Below the pieces are notes generated by a model, which had not been told where the DNA came from, made no database searches, and worked only from the letters and a program-made list of their open reading frames with translations. From Glycomyces harbinensis (GTDB lineage Bacteria; Actinomycetota; Actinomycetes; Mycobacteriales; Micromonosporaceae): a stretch of 64,000 bases of DNA. The stretch is from assembly GCF_900101745.1 (NCBI RefSeq), contig NZ_FNAD01000009.1:124001-188000 (forward strand). The letters run 5' to 3'. The position numbers and the translations under genes are program-made. Below are positions 24,627 to 33,444 of this stretch, one piece after another; position 1 is the stretch's first letter; the number at the start of each line of letters is the position of its first letter.

Positions 24627-25109
24627 GTGGTCGATGTGGACAAGGCGCTCGCGCGCCTGGGCCTGCGGCTTCCCGCGGTCGTCCCGCCGGTCGCCGCCTA
24701 CCAGCCCGCCGTCCGTTCGGGCGACTACGTGTACACCTCCGGCCAGCTGCCGATGGTCGACGGCGCGCTGGCCGCGACCGGCAAGGTCGGCGCCGAGGTC
24801 GACCCGGAGCAGGGCTACGAGCTCGCCCGAATCTGCGCGTTGAACGCGCTGGCGGCCGTGGCTTCGATCGCCCCGCTCGACCAGGTGGTGAAGATCGTGA
24901 AGGTCGTCGGGTTCGTGGCGTCGGCGCCGGGGTTCACCGGTCAGCCGAAGGTGCTCAATGGTGCTTCCGAACTGCTGGGGGAGGTCTTCGGTGAGGCCGG
25001 GACGCACGCCCGCAGTGCGGTGGGCGTCGCCGAGCTGCCGCTGGGCGCACCGGTGGAGGTGGAGCTGATCGCTCAGCTCGCTCCGGGTGCGAAGACCGTC
25101 CTGGTCTGA
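24627..25109 (+). CDS. RidA (YjgF/YER057c/UK114) family protein
   Basis: 160-residue protein, a bit longer than classical RidA (about 130). RidA hydrolyses reactive enamine/imine intermediates of PLP enzymes; this longer actinobacterial group may have another substrate. Visible: YQPAVRSGDYVYTSGQLPMV, with the usual SG.. motif, ALNALAAVASIAPLDQVVKI, and AVGVAELPLGAPVEVELIA, where the normally catalytic Arg (xRxx.VxxLP) is not present at the usual place (SAVGVAELP). Start GTG 24627, AAGGAG 11 bases upstream inside the DUF4177 gene. It completes the whiB4 neighbourhood. Confidence 0.87.
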   Translation: MVDVDKALARLGLRLPAVVPPVAAYQPAVRSGDYVYTSGQLPMVDGALAATGKVGAEVDPEQGYELARICALNALAAVASIAPLDQVVKIVKVVGFVASAPGFTGQPKVLNGASELLGEVFGEAGTHARSAVGVAELPLGAPVEVELIAQLAPGAKTVLV

Positions 25110-25123
25110 GTTTCATCGGTCTC

Positions 25124-25158
25124 AACGGCTGGTCCCGCAAGTAGCGGGACCAGCCGTT
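25124..25158. terminator. Strong bidirectional terminator
   Basis: Perfect 15-bp arms 25124-25138 and 25144-25158 with a five-base loop, between convergent ridA and fumarylacetoacetase genes. Confidence 0.85.
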
Positions 25159-25170
25159 CGCGTGTTCCCG

Positions 25171-26265
25171 TCAGGTGATCGAGGGGAGGACGCGGGTTTC
25201 GACCTCGCCGAGGGCGATGGTGGTGCCGCGCGGGCCCGGCGCGGTCGCGGTGACCTTGACGGTGTCGCCGTTCTCGAGCCTCCACTGGCCGGTGACGGCT
25301 TCGCCGGAGCCGTACATGAGGCCCGGTCGCAGGACGGCGCCGCCGGCGGTGAGTTGCGCGAGCTGCTGCGCGGGGGTCCAGTAGGCCTCCGCGAAGTCGG
25401 CCCCGGCCACGCCCACGCCGTTGACTTCGATGTTGAGCCGCAGGTCGTAGCCGTACCGGTCGGATTCTTTCAGGTACGAGGCCATGTCGCCGCCCTGGGC
25501 GGGCGCGGTGGTGCGGGCCGCGTTGAGCGATTCGATCGGTGTGACCCAGGCGCTCATGGAGGTCGCGAAGGACTTGGACGCGAACGGGCCGAGCCCGTCG
25601 GTCTCGAGTTCGGCGAAGTCGCGGGCGGTCCAGTCGTTGAGCAGGACCGCGCCGAAGACGTAGTCCTCGAAGGCGTCGGGGGAGATCGGCTGCCCGAGGG
25701 CGGATTCGCCGCCGATGAGGAATCCGACCTCGGCCTCGATGTCGAGGGCGCGGGTGGGCCCGAAGAGGGGCTGTCCGTCCTCGCCGCGGCGGTGGCCGGC
25801 GGGGCGCACGAGGTCCATCCCGGAGGGGATGAGGGTCGAGGCCCGGCCGTTGGAGGCGCGCGGGAAGAGCCGGTCGGCGTCGGGTGCGCGCATGGTGAAG
25901 TCGACGTAGTCGGTGACCAGGAGCGGGGCGTGCATGACGGCTTCGCCGATGGGGGTCAGCCAGTTGGTGGCGACCTCTTGGAGGCTCGGTTCGCTCAGGC
26001 ATTCCTGGATCTGGGCGCGGACCTGCTTCCAGGCCTCCTTGCCCAGCGACAGGAGCCGGTTGAGGGCCGGGTCGCGCAGTGCGGTGCAGGCGGCGCAGGT
26101 CTGGCAGTCGCCGGAGAGGACGGCCTTGTGCATGTCGAGGATCTGGTCCCCGATGCGCACGCCGATCCGCGGCAGGTTCTCCTCGGCGGTCGAGAAGACC
26201 CCGAACGGGAGATTGTGGATGTTGTAGAGGCTTTCGTCGGCCCCGGGAACCCAGCAGGTTGTCAC
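25171..26265 (-). CDS. fahA: Fumarylacetoacetase
   Basis: Last step of tyrosine/homogentisate breakdown: fumarylacetoacetate to fumarate and acetoacetate. 364 residues, shorter than the eukaryotic enzyme (about 420). N-terminal domain starts LYNIHNLPFGVFS; the catalytic domain has the metal ligands in TDYVDF and ALDIEAEVGFLIGG, then LLNDWTARDFAELE, GLGPFASKSFATSMSAWV and AYWTPAQQLAQLT. GTG 26265 with GGAGG seven bases upstream. No other tyrosine-catabolic gene is in the window. Confidence 0.93.
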   Translation of the reverse strand: MTTCWVPGADESLYNIHNLPFGVFSTAEENLPRIGVRIGDQILDMHKAVLSGDCQTCAACTALRDPALNRLLSLGKEAWKQVRAQIQECLSEPSLQEVATNWLTPIGEAVMHAPLLVTDYVDFTMRAPDADRLFPRASNGRASTLIPSGMDLVRPAGHRRGEDGQPLFGPTRALDIEAEVGFLIGGESALGQPISPDAFEDYVFGAVLLNDWTARDFAELETDGLGPFASKSFATSMSAWVTPIESLNAARTTAPAQGGDMASYLKESDRYGYDLRLNIEVNGVGVAGADFAEAYWTPAQQLAQLTAGGAVLRPGLMYGSGEAVTGQWRLENGDTVKVTATAPGPRGTTIALGEVETRVLPSIT

Positions 26266-26320
26266 TGGTCAGTCCTCCAGATGTCGTGGTGAAGGACTAA
26301 CGAGCGCCGCGCGCCAAAGG

Positions 26321-27172
26321 TCACTCAGTGCGGCGGTGGCGGCGCAGAACTGTGAACCAGCCCACCCATGCGGCGACGGCGACGAGGGCCAGGAACAGCC
26401 GCGGGCCGGTGGCGATCTCGGTGCCGAGCAGGGCCGGGATCGCGAAGACGATGGCCAGGCCGAGCAGGACGGAGCGCCCGAGCGCGCCGGAGAAGAGTCC
26501 GGGCCCGTAGATCTTGTCGCGCCACTGCGGGTCGTCGTCGGCGGCGTCGACCCAGCGCCTGCGCACGCGCCGCGCTTCGGGCGGCAGCGGCGGCAGGTCC
26601 GCGGCGATGCCCTCGGGCGCGCCGATACCGCCGGCCTCGCCGGGGGACAGCTCCTCGGCGGCCTGGCGGGAGCGCTTGGCGAGGTCGGCCATGCCGAGGC
26701 TGTCGGCGATGGCGGCGAGCGTCAGGTGGGTGCGCGGCTGCTCGGGGGCGAGGTTCACGGCGTTCCACGCGGCGTCGAGCGCGGGCTGGCCCGCGCCGGC
26801 GCGGCGGGTGATGAGCGCGTAGTGGACGTGGTGGAGCCAGGAGCCCCGGTCGAGTTCGAGCATGCTCGCGGCGGCCTGGAGGGCCTCTTCGCGCCTGCCG
26901 GCGTCGGCGAGGGCGTAGCCGCGCATGATGAGCGCCCGCTGGTGCTCGGGCCGGTGCGCGAGCGCGGCTCCGGCGTAGACGAGGGCCTCGTCCGGGTCCT
27001 GCTCGGCCACCGCGCATGCGGCGGCCATGGCGTTGGCGTCGGGGTCGAGGGGGTCGACGCGCAGGGCGGCGTCGACTTCCTCGCGCGCGTCGGGCACCTG
27101 GCCGAGCTGGAACATGAGCTCGGCGCGCTGGAGGTGCTCGGCGACGGTGCGACGAGTGGGGTCTGCGTCCAT
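26321..27172 (-). CDS. TPR-repeat protein with two C-terminal membrane helices
   Basis: 283 residues. Four or five tetratricopeptide repeats cover about residues 8-180 (for example AELMFQLGQVPDAREEVDAA and AYAL-type helix pairs with conserved A8/A20 positions). A linker rich in Pro/Glu/Arg follows, and two hydrophobic helices near the end (about 233-272) would place the TPR part in the cytoplasm. It is 21 bases downstream of ispF on the same strand, so part of the carD-ispF transcription unit. Presumably a scaffold; no partner can be named. Confidence 0.8.
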   Translation of the reverse strand: MDADPTRRTVAEHLQRAELMFQLGQVPDAREEVDAALRVDPLDPDANAMAAACAVAEQDPDEALVYAGAALAHRPEHQRALIMRGYALADAGRREEALQAAASMLELDRGSWLHHVHYALITRRAGAGQPALDAAWNAVNLAPEQPRTHLTLAAIADSLGMADLAKRSRQAAEELSPGEAGGIGAPEGIAADLPPLPPEARRVRRRWVDAADDDPQWRDKIYGPGLFSGALGRSVLLGLAIVFAIPALLGTEIATGPRLFLALVAVAAWVGWFTVLRRHRRTE

Positions 27173-27193
27173 GGGTCTACTCCCGGATGGGAA

Positions 27194-27712
27194 TCAGGGC
27201 TGGTACAGCAACGCTACCGCGGTCGCGGCCAGACCCTCGCCGCGTCCGGTGAAGCCCAGGCCGTCGGTGGTGGTCGCCGACAGCCGCACGGGGGCCCCGA
27301 CGGCCTCGGACATGGCCGCCTCGGCCTCGGCCCGCCTGGGTCCGATCTTGGGGTGGTTCCCGATGACCTGCACGGACACGTTGCCGAGGGCCCAGCCGGT
27401 CTCGCGGACGCGGCGGGCGGATTCGACGAGGAGGGCGGTGCCGGAGGCGCCGGCCCATTCGGGGCGGCTGGTGCCGAAATTGGAGCCGAGGTCGCCGAGG
27501 CCGCCGGCGGAGAGCATGGCGTCGCAGGCCGCGTGGGCGGCCGCGTCGCCGTCGGAGTGCCCGGCCAGGCCCGCGACGCCCGGCCAGTCGAGGCAGGCGA
27601 GGCGGCACGGGCGTTCGTCGTCGAAGCGGTGCACGTCGCTGCCGTGGCCGATGACGAAGGGCATTCGGAATGCCGAGCCCGCGGGCGGGCTCGCGCTGTG
27701 GTCGTGATTCAC
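27194..27712 (-). CDS. ispF: 2-C-methyl-D-erythritol 2,4-cyclodiphosphate synthase
   Basis: MEP isoprenoid pathway: converts CDP-methylerythritol 2-phosphate to the cyclodiphosphate with release of CMP. 172 residues from GTG 27712, or 156 from ATG 27664, the latter matching the usual family length. Zinc ligands in GSDVHRF, the HSDGD loop, and [24 protein letters not shown] and [14 protein letters not shown] are all present. It follows carD by 28 bases. In most actinobacteria ispD lies between carD and ispF; here there is no room for it. Confidence 0.95.
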   Translation of the reverse strand: MNHDHSASPPAGSAFRMPFVIGHGSDVHRFDDERPCRLACLDWPGVAGLAGHSDGDAAAHAACDAMLSAGGLGDLGSNFGTSRPEWAGASGTALLVESARRVRETGWALGNVSVQVIGNHPKIGPRRAEAEAAMSEAVGAPVRLSATTTDGLGFTGRGEGLAATAVALLYQP

Positions 27713-27740
27713 GCTGATGCGGTTCGCTGGCGGGGACCGG

Positions 27741-28238
27741 TTATTTGACCGGGGCCTCCGACAGCAGGACCTTGTCGAGGATGTTGTCGGCCTCGGTCTT
27801 CACGCAGTCCTCGGCGAGGGCGATCTCGCCGGTGAGGATCTCGCGGGCCTTGGAGAGCATGCGCTTCTCTCCGGCGGAGAGGCCTCGTTCGCGGTCACGC
27901 CGCCACAGGTCGCGCACGACCTCTGCTATTTTCAGCGGAGAACCCGAGGCGAGCTTCTCGACGTTGGCCTTGTAACGCCGCGACCAGTTGGTGGGTTCCT
28001 CGGTGTGGGGAGCGCGCAGCACTTCGAATACCTCTTCGAGGCCTTCGGCGCCGACGACTTCCCGGACGCCGACGAGCTCGACGTTCTTGGCTGGAACCTT
28101 GACCGTGAGGTCACCCTGTTCGACGCGCAGCACGAGGTATTCCTGTTCGATACCGCCGATGACGCGAGTCTCTACAGCTTCAACGAGTGCGGCCCCGTGG
28201 TGGGGGTAGACAACGGTCTCGCCGACACTAAAACCCAT
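27741..28238 (-). CDS. carD: CarD-family RNA polymerase-binding regulator
   Basis: 165 residues, typical of mycobacterial CarD (162). The N-terminal Tudor-like RNA polymerase interaction domain starts [21 protein letters not shown]; the C-terminal helical DNA-binding domain includes [16 protein letters not shown] and [22 protein letters not shown], with the conserved Trp that wedges the minor groove at the -10 upstream edge. It stabilises open promoter complexes, including ribosomal ones. Own promoter region at 28239-28666, with TAGGCT on the minus strand (28266-28271) as candidate -10. Expected to be essential. Confidence 0.97.
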   Translation of the reverse strand: MGFSVGETVVYPHHGAALVEAVETRVIGGIEQEYLVLRVEQGDLTVKVPAKNVELVGVREVVGAEGLEEVFEVLRAPHTEEPTNWSRRYKANVEKLASGSPLKIAEVVRDLWRRDRERGLSAGEKRMLSKAREILTGEIALAEDCVKTEADNILDKVLLSEAPVK

Positions 28239-28666
28239 AGGATCGAAACCCCTTTCGCTGTGTCTAGCCTAACACGTCATCGGGGTTTTCCCCGACAGCG
28301 GATCGCCACGAATTCCCTGGTCAATTGGTATGTGACTGATTACTCTACGGCACGTTGGACTTTCGGGCGCCGTCTGGAGGACGCGAATGAGGCCTGGGTC
28401 GCTCCTGTGTGTCGGGCGCCTCTCGCGCCGCGGCGGGGTCGAATGCGGGTCGCAGGGGCGAGCGATTCGTAACGCGCGCCGACGGGCCGCCCACCGGCCC
28501 GAACGGCATCGAAGTACTCGCATCCCCTTCGGCCCCAGTGATTTCGCTCGAATCCGCACGCGGGGTGAGATCCAGGGCTCGCCTCGTGCCCGGCCAAGGG
28601 AAGCGATGAGTCCTCGTCGTCTACGCTGTCGTCAGCATTCCTGTCGGAACTCAGGGAGGACCAGCA
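28239..28666. promoter_or_regulatory. Divergent carD-lipoprotein intergenic region
   Basis: 428 bases without a credible gene. On the minus strand TAGGCT (28266-28271) lies 28 bases before the carD start, with the dyad CGGGGTTTTCCCCG (28281-28294) across its likely -35. On the plus side AGGGAGGA (28653-28660) is the lipoprotein ribosome binding site and TACGCT near 28622 a possible -10. The centre (about 28330-28600) shows nothing I recognise. Confidence 0.5.
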
Positions 28667-29395
28667 GTGGTCAGGGGAAACAGCTCGGTGATCACGGTTC
28701 GCCGCGCGGCCGCCATCGCAATCGCGGGGGCCGCTGCGACCGTGCTGTCCGCCTGCGGTGCGGGTCAGGTCACGCAGACCGACACCAAGCAGAGCGCCAT
28801 CGCCGGTGTCAACGTCGACGCGGGCGACCTCGCGCTGCGCGACCTCCAGGTCGAGTTCGACTCGACCGAGGGGTACGCCGCCGGCGACGACGCCGCGCTG
28901 CGGGTGTGGATCGCCAACGAGGGCACCGAAGAGGTCAGTCTCGTCGGTGTCGAGACCGGGGCCGGCACGGTGACCTTCGTGAGTCCCGCCGCCCAGGCCG
29001 AGGAGGAGGCCGCCGAGGCGGCCAGCAGCGAACCGGCCGACGACGCCTCCGCCTCCGATGAGGCCGCCGACGGCGCCGAGTCGACCGAGGAGTCCAGCGC
29101 TCCGGCCGACGACGCGACCACCGAGGCGCCCGCCGAGGACCCGCTCGAGGGCGAGACCTCCTTCGACATTCCGATCACCCCCGCTGATCATGTCCGCCTC
29201 GACCAGGGCGTCGAGAACGGCGACTACCTCCTCATCGAGGGCCTCGGCGAGGCCCTGGTGCCCGGCGACGTCATCGAGGTCGTCTTCGTGTTCTCGAACG
29301 GCTCGGAGATCCCGGCGCAACTGCCGGTCGGCCAGAGCCTCGAAGGCGAAGAGCGCTCGTACTACGAGCCCGAGGAAGCCGCCGAAGGCCACTAG
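28667..29395 (+). CDS. Lipoprotein, LpqE-like
   Basis: 242 residues, GTG 28667 six bases after AGGGAGGA. Signal peptide with lipobox LSAC (Cys about residue 29). Outer beta-rich domain split by an Ala/Glu/Ser/Asp-rich low-complexity insert (about residues 112-163): VWIANEGTEEVSLVGVETG before it and FDIPITPADHVRLDQGVENG after it, both in the PCuAC/DUF461-like style. Placement divergent from carD-ispF matches mycobacterial lpqE (Rv3584), so orthology is likely. A copper-chaperone role has been suggested for the fold, but the Met/His copper motif is not evident. Confidence 0.85.
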   Translation: MVRGNSSVITVRRAAAIAIAGAAATVLSACGAGQVTQTDTKQSAIAGVNVDAGDLALRDLQVEFDSTEGYAAGDDAALRVWIANEGTEEVSLVGVETGAGTVTFVSPAAQAEEEAAEAASSEPADDASASDEAADGAESTEESSAPADDATTEAPAEDPLEGETSFDIPITPADHVRLDQGVENGDYLLIEGLGEALVPGDVIEVVFVFSNGSEIPAQLPVGQSLEGEERSYYEPEEAAEGH

Positions 29396-29417
29396 GCGAC
29401 CTGAGCGATACACGCGA

Positions 29418-29450
29418 CGAAGGCCCCGTTCGAGTGAACCGGGGCCTTCG
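29418..29450 (+). terminator. Terminator of the lipoprotein gene
   Basis: CGAAGGCCCC (29418-29427) and GGGGCCTTCG (29441-29450) with a partly paired loop, followed by TCGTCTTTC. Confidence 0.75.
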
Positions 29451-29608
29451 GTCGTCTTTCGGGGCGGTTTTCTGTCGGACCCGGGTGCCACGATCGCGGC
29501 GGGTCCCGCGATCCCCTCAGGGTGGGTGGGGGCTCGGGACGGCATTCGGCCTTAAGCTTTATGCGACCCGATCGCGAAGCGCGCTCGTGAAATGCGCACT
29601 CGCGAGTC

Positions 29609-30286
29609 TCAGCGCTGCAGCGGCCAGCGCCGCTCCACCGTCTCCTCGCGGCCCTTGCGGCGGAAGTACGCCTCCAGGCTCTCCGCGTCCTCCGCGTGCC
29701 AGCGCACCTGCGACAAGTGCAGTTCCTGCGGCGTGACGTCGCCGACCTCGGGGTACAGGGCCCCGATCGCCCGCGCCAGCGCCACGGTCGCGGCGGCGTC
29801 TCCCGCCGCCGAGTGCGCCTCCGAATGCGCCACGCCGTATTGCAGCGACGTCGCGCCCAGGGTCCGCTTGCCCTTGCGGTAGCGGTCGACGCGCTTGTCG
29901 AGCACCGACGGGTCGACGACCGACAGCCGCGTCCAGTCGGGCTGCCCGATCCCGTGGCGCTCCAGTTCGTACGACAGCAGGGTGCAGTCGAATCCGGCCC
30001 GGAAGGCGACCACGGGCACCCCGGCGCTCACGGCCGCCCGCAGCAGTTCGGCGATCTCCGCCAGCGCCTCGGCCGGCGCCCGGCCCTCGGCCCGGACCCG
30101 TTCGTCGGTGATGCCGTGGACGCGGGTGGCGCCCGGCGGGATCGGCACCCCCGGATTGATCAGCCAGGTCCGTGCGCCTTCGCCGGTCACCAGGGCCGCC
30201 TGGACGATCCGGTCTCGGTCGACGGCGACCCCGGTCGTCTCGGTGTCGAACCCCAGCAGGGGTCCTTCAAACCATCGCTCGCTCAT
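29609..30286 (-). CDS. DEDDh 3'-5' exonuclease (DNA polymerase III epsilon-like)
   Basis: 225 residues from ATG 30286 (GTG 30292 also possible). Exo I LGFDTETTGVAVDRDRIVQ with D and E, Exo II VVAFRAGFDCTLLSYELE (the usual HNAxFD is here FRAGFD, keeping the Asp), and Exo III HSAAGDAAATVAL with His and Asp. The protein has no BRCT or UvrC-like part, so it is one of the short free exonucleases of actinobacteria involved in repair or nucleotide trimming rather than the replicase subunit. Divergent from recD2, with 196 bases between. Confidence 0.9.
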   Translation of the reverse strand: MSERWFEGPLLGFDTETTGVAVDRDRIVQAALVTGEGARTWLINPGVPIPPGATRVHGITDERVRAEGRAPAEALAEIAELLRAAVSAGVPVVAFRAGFDCTLLSYELERHGIGQPDWTRLSVVDPSVLDKRVDRYRKGKRTLGATSLQYGVAHSEAHSAAGDAAATVALARAIGALYPEVGDVTPQELHLSQVRWHAEDAESLEAYFRRKGREETVERRWPLQR

Positions 30287-30470
30287 GCCCACACGGTACC
30301 GGGAGGGTCCGACAATCCACCGATATGCTCTCGCTCACCGCTGCGCTGCCCTTCTGCGGGTTTTCGGCCTGCCTGCGCGCCGAGCGGCTTTAGGCCGCTT
30401 CGCGGTCGCGCGTCTCCGTTTCGAACACGGCCGGTCGAACCGGGCGAAAGGGAGTGACGGACCCCGCGTC

Positions 30471-30476
30471 TAGCAT
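30471..30476 (+). promoter_or_regulatory. -10 box of a leaderless promoter (recD2)
   Basis: TAGCAT ends six bases before ATG 30483, with no ribosome binding site. Confidence 0.5.
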
Positions 30477-30482
30477 CGGGCC

Positions 30483-32753
30483 ATGGCCGAACCCCGATCC
30501 GGCGCCAGCGCGAACCAGGTCCCCGTGAACGCCGTCGAGCTGGAGGCGGTGCTCGAACGCGTCACGTACGCGAACGAGGAGACGGGCTACACGATCGCCC
30601 GCGCCAGCCCCGCCGGGGCGGGGTCCGATCTGGTGACCATCGTGGGGCCGCTCCTGGGCGCGCAGGTCGGCGAGTCGCTGTCGCTGACGGGCCGGTGGTC
30701 GAGCCATCCGAAGTACGGCCGCCAGTTCGAGGTCTGGTCCTACCGGACCGTGCTGCCCGCCACCGTCCAGGGCATCGAGCGGTATCTCGGCTCGGGTCTG
30801 ATCAAGGGCGTCGGGCCGAAGACGGCCGGGAGGATCGTGGGGCACTTCGGGGCCGGCACCCTCGAGGTGATCGACGCGGACCCGGGTCGGCTCGTGGAGG
30901 TCCCCGGGCTCGGCCCCAAGCGCACCGGGATGATCGCGGCCGCGTGGGAGGAGCAGCGGGCGATCAAGGAGGTCATGGTGTTCCTCCAGTCCGTCGAGGT
31001 CTCCACCTCGCTGGCGGTGCGCGTCTACAAGCAGTACGGGGACGCGTCCATCGGCGTGGTCAAGAACGAGCCGTACCGGCTCGCGAACGAGGTGTGGGGC
31101 ATCGGGTTCAAGACCGCCGACGCGATCGCGCGCGCCGTGGGCATTCCGCACGACTCCCCCGAGCGGATCAAGGCGGCGCTGCAGTACACGCTCTCGCAGG
31201 CGTCAGACGGCGGGCACTGCTTCCTTCCGGCGCCGAACCTCGTGGCCGACACGGTGGCGCTCCTGGGCCTGGAGGCGGGGCCGGTCGCGAAGGCGCTCGG
31301 CGAGCTGGCGGCCGAGGGCGAGCGGGTCGTCGCCGACGAGATCCCGGTGAACGGCTCGCGGGTCCCGGCCCGCTACCTGGCGCCGTTCTTCCACGCCGAG
31401 CGCGGGCTCGCGGCGGGGCTGCTGGGTCTGCTCGACAGCGGCGAGGACCGGTTGGCGGCGTTTCGCACCGTCGAGTGGGACAAGGCGTTCGCGTGGCTGC
31501 GCAGGCGCGCGGACACCGAGCTGGCGCCGGAGCAGGCCGCGGCGGTCCGGCTCGCGCTGACCGAGCACGTCGCCGTGCTCACCGGCGGGCCCGGCTGCGG
31601 CAAGAGCTTCACCGTCGCCTCGATCGTGGCGCTCGCGAGGGCCAAGGGCGCGAAGGTCATGCTGGCCGCGCCGACCGGGCGGGCCGCGAAGCGCCTCGCC
31701 GAGCTCACCGGCCACGAGGCCCGCACGCTGCACCGGATGCTCGAGTTGCGCCCGGGCGGGGACGCCGCCTTTGACCGGGAGAATCCGCTCGACGTGGACC
31801 TGCTGGTGGTCGACGAGTCCTCGATGCTGGACGCGATCTTGGCGAACAAGCTCGTCAAGGCCGTTCCGCCGGGCGCGCACCTGCTGCTCGTGGGGGATGT
31901 GGACCAGTTGCCGAGCGTCGGCGCCGGGGAGGTCCTGCGCGACCTGCTGGCCGCCGAGCGGATTCCGAGGGTCCGGTTGACGCGGATCTTCCGGCAGGCC
32001 GCCGAGTCGGGTGTGGTCGCGAACGCCCACAACGTGAACCAGGGGCGGTTCCCCGATCTGGACGCCTACCCGGACTTCTTCTGGTTCGCGTGCGACGACA
32101 ACGACCTCGTGGCCGACCGGGTGGTCGAGATCGTCGCCCGCCGCATTCCGGCGAAGTTCGGGCTGCACCCGGTGCGGGACGTCCAGGTGCTCGCGCCGAT
32201 GCACCGGGGCGGTCCCGGCGCCGGGAACCTCAACGCGCGCCTCCAGGAGGCCCTGACGCCCCCGCACGACGGGCTCGCGGAGCGCCGCCACGGCGGGCGG
32301 GTCTTCCGCTTGGGCGACAAGGTCATCCAGATCCGCAACGACTACACGAAGGGAAGGGCGGGGGTCTTCAACGGCACGGTGGGGCTCGTGCAGTCGATCG
32401 ACGCGGTGGACCAGACCCTCACCATCCGCACCGACGAGGACGAGGACGTGGTCTACGAGTTCACCGAACTCGACGAGCTCGTGCACGCCTACGCGATCAC
32501 CGTGCACCGCTCGCAGGGCAGCGAGTACCCGGCGGTGGTGATCCCGGTGACCACGAGCGCGTGGACCATGTTGCAGCGCAACCTGATCTACACCGCGATC
32601 ACGCGCGCCAAGCGCCTGGTGGTCCTCGTGGGCTCCAAGCAGGCGCTCGCGGCGGCGGTGCGGACGGCGGGCACCGGGAAGCGCCACACCGGCCTCACGC
32701 ACCGGCTCGCGGGTCCGGACGACGGCCGCCCGGGACGTTCGCATCGGCCGTAG
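30483..32753 (+). CDS. recD2: RecD2-type ATP-dependent DNA helicase
   Basis: 756-residue SF1B 5'-3' helicase. The N-terminal part (about 1-360) has the OB-like start and helix-hairpin-helix repeats GVGPKTAGRIVGHFG and VPGLGPKRTGMI typical of RecD2 and absent from RecBCD RecD. The motor follows: Walker A LTGGPGCGKSFTV (about residue 365), motif Ia AAPTGRAAKRLAE, Walker B LLVVDESSMLD, motif III LLLVGDVDQLPSVGAG, motif IV region RIFRQA, and the C-terminal AITVHRSQGSEYPAVVIP and YTAITRAKRLVVLVG. Complete and apparently functional. RecB and RecC are not nearby. Confidence 0.95.
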   Translation: MAEPRSGASANQVPVNAVELEAVLERVTYANEETGYTIARASPAGAGSDLVTIVGPLLGAQVGESLSLTGRWSSHPKYGRQFEVWSYRTVLPATVQGIERYLGSGLIKGVGPKTAGRIVGHFGAGTLEVIDADPGRLVEVPGLGPKRTGMIAAAWEEQRAIKEVMVFLQSVEVSTSLAVRVYKQYGDASIGVVKNEPYRLANEVWGIGFKTADAIARAVGIPHDSPERIKAALQYTLSQASDGGHCFLPAPNLVADTVALLGLEAGPVAKALGELAAEGERVVADEIPVNGSRVPARYLAPFFHAERGLAAGLLGLLDSGEDRLAAFRTVEWDKAFAWLRRRADTELAPEQAAAVRLALTEHVAVLTGGPGCGKSFTVASIVALARAKGAKVMLAAPTGRAAKRLAELTGHEARTLHRMLELRPGGDAAFDRENPLDVDLLVVDESSMLDAILANKLVKAVPPGAHLLLVGDVDQLPSVGAGEVLRDLLAAERIPRVRLTRIFRQAAESGVVANAHNVNQGRFPDLDAYPDFFWFACDDNDLVADRVVEIVARRIPAKFGLHPVRDVQVLAPMHRGGPGAGNLNARLQEALTPPHDGLAERRHGGRVFRLGDKVIQIRNDYTKGRAGVFNGTVGLVQSIDAVDQTLTIRTDEDEDVVYEFTELDELVHAYAITVHRSQGSEYPAVVIPVTTSAWTMLQRNLIYTAITRAKRLVVLVGSKQALAAAVRTAGTGKRHTGLTHRLAGPDDGRPGRSHRP

Positions 32754-32794
32754 GCGATGCCCGACCTACACGGGATCCCCGAACGCCACCCGGC

Positions 32795-33442
32795 TCAGGC
32801 TTCGGCGACCCGCACGACCGCGCCGGCTCCGGCGAGCCTGTCGTGGGCGGCGGTCGCGGTGGCGTGGTCGACGCCGGACAGGATCGTGGACGGCGTGACA
32901 TCGGCGAGCCGCTTCGCCTCGGCCAGGCCGAGGCCCGTCAGGGCGCGGATCTCCTTGATGACCTGGATGTGCTTGGGTCCGGCGTGGTCCACGACGACCG
33001 CGTAGGAGTCGCCCGGGGCCGCCGCCCTCGCGAGCGCCTCCGGCGTCGCGGCGACCTCGGTGATTCGGACCGTCGCGCCGGCGGTCGCCAGCACCCGGTA
33101 GGCGACGCTCGCGGCGGCGTGGTCGACGCCGGACAGGATCGTGGACGGCGCGTGGTCGACGAGCTGCTTCGCCTCGACCAGTCCGAGCCTGGTGAGCGCC
33201 CGGATCTCCTTGACGACCTGGATCGGCTTGCGCCCGGCGTCGTCCACGACCAGGGCCCACAGGCCCGGCTGCGGGGGCACCACGGGCACTTCGCCCTTCG
33301 CGGTCGGGTACTGCACCCAGTGCTCGGTGCGCTCGTCGCGCCGGTAGCTGCGCTGGGTCACGATCACCATGAGCGCGACCAGTCCGCCTCCGGCGAGGAA
33401 GAGGGCCAGTGCGAGCCAGTCGGTGAGGGAGATGTCCGGCAT
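32795..33442 (-). CDS. Membrane-anchored protein with two ribosomal L7/L12 C-terminal-like domains
   Basis: 215 residues. One N-terminal helix (WLALALFLAGGGLVALMVIV, about 9-28), a basic linker, and two tandem domains of about 70 residues: from WALVVDDAGRKPIQVVKEIR (about 61) and from YAVVVDHAGPKHIQVIKEIR (about 146). Both carry the L7/L12 CTD pattern: IxVxKEIRxLTxLGLxEAKxL, then STILSGVDHA and A(G/T)AxVR. In the ribosome this domain recruits translation GTPases. Here it would sit at the cytoplasmic face of the membrane or outside it. Short TM-plus-single-domain relatives are known in actinobacteria; the tandem form is uncommon to my knowledge. Convergent with recD2; three bases from yajQ. 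Confidence 0.8.
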   Translation of the reverse strand: MPDISLTDWLALALFLAGGGLVALMVIVTQRSYRRDERTEHWVQYPTAKGEVPVVPPQPGLWALVVDDAGRKPIQVVKEIRALTRLGLVEAKQLVDHAPSTILSGVDHAAASVAYRVLATAGATVRITEVAATPEALARAAAPGDSYAVVVDHAGPKHIQVIKEIRALTGLGLAEAKRLADVTPSTILSGVDHATATAAHDRLAGAGAVVRVAEA

Positions 33443-33444
33443 CG

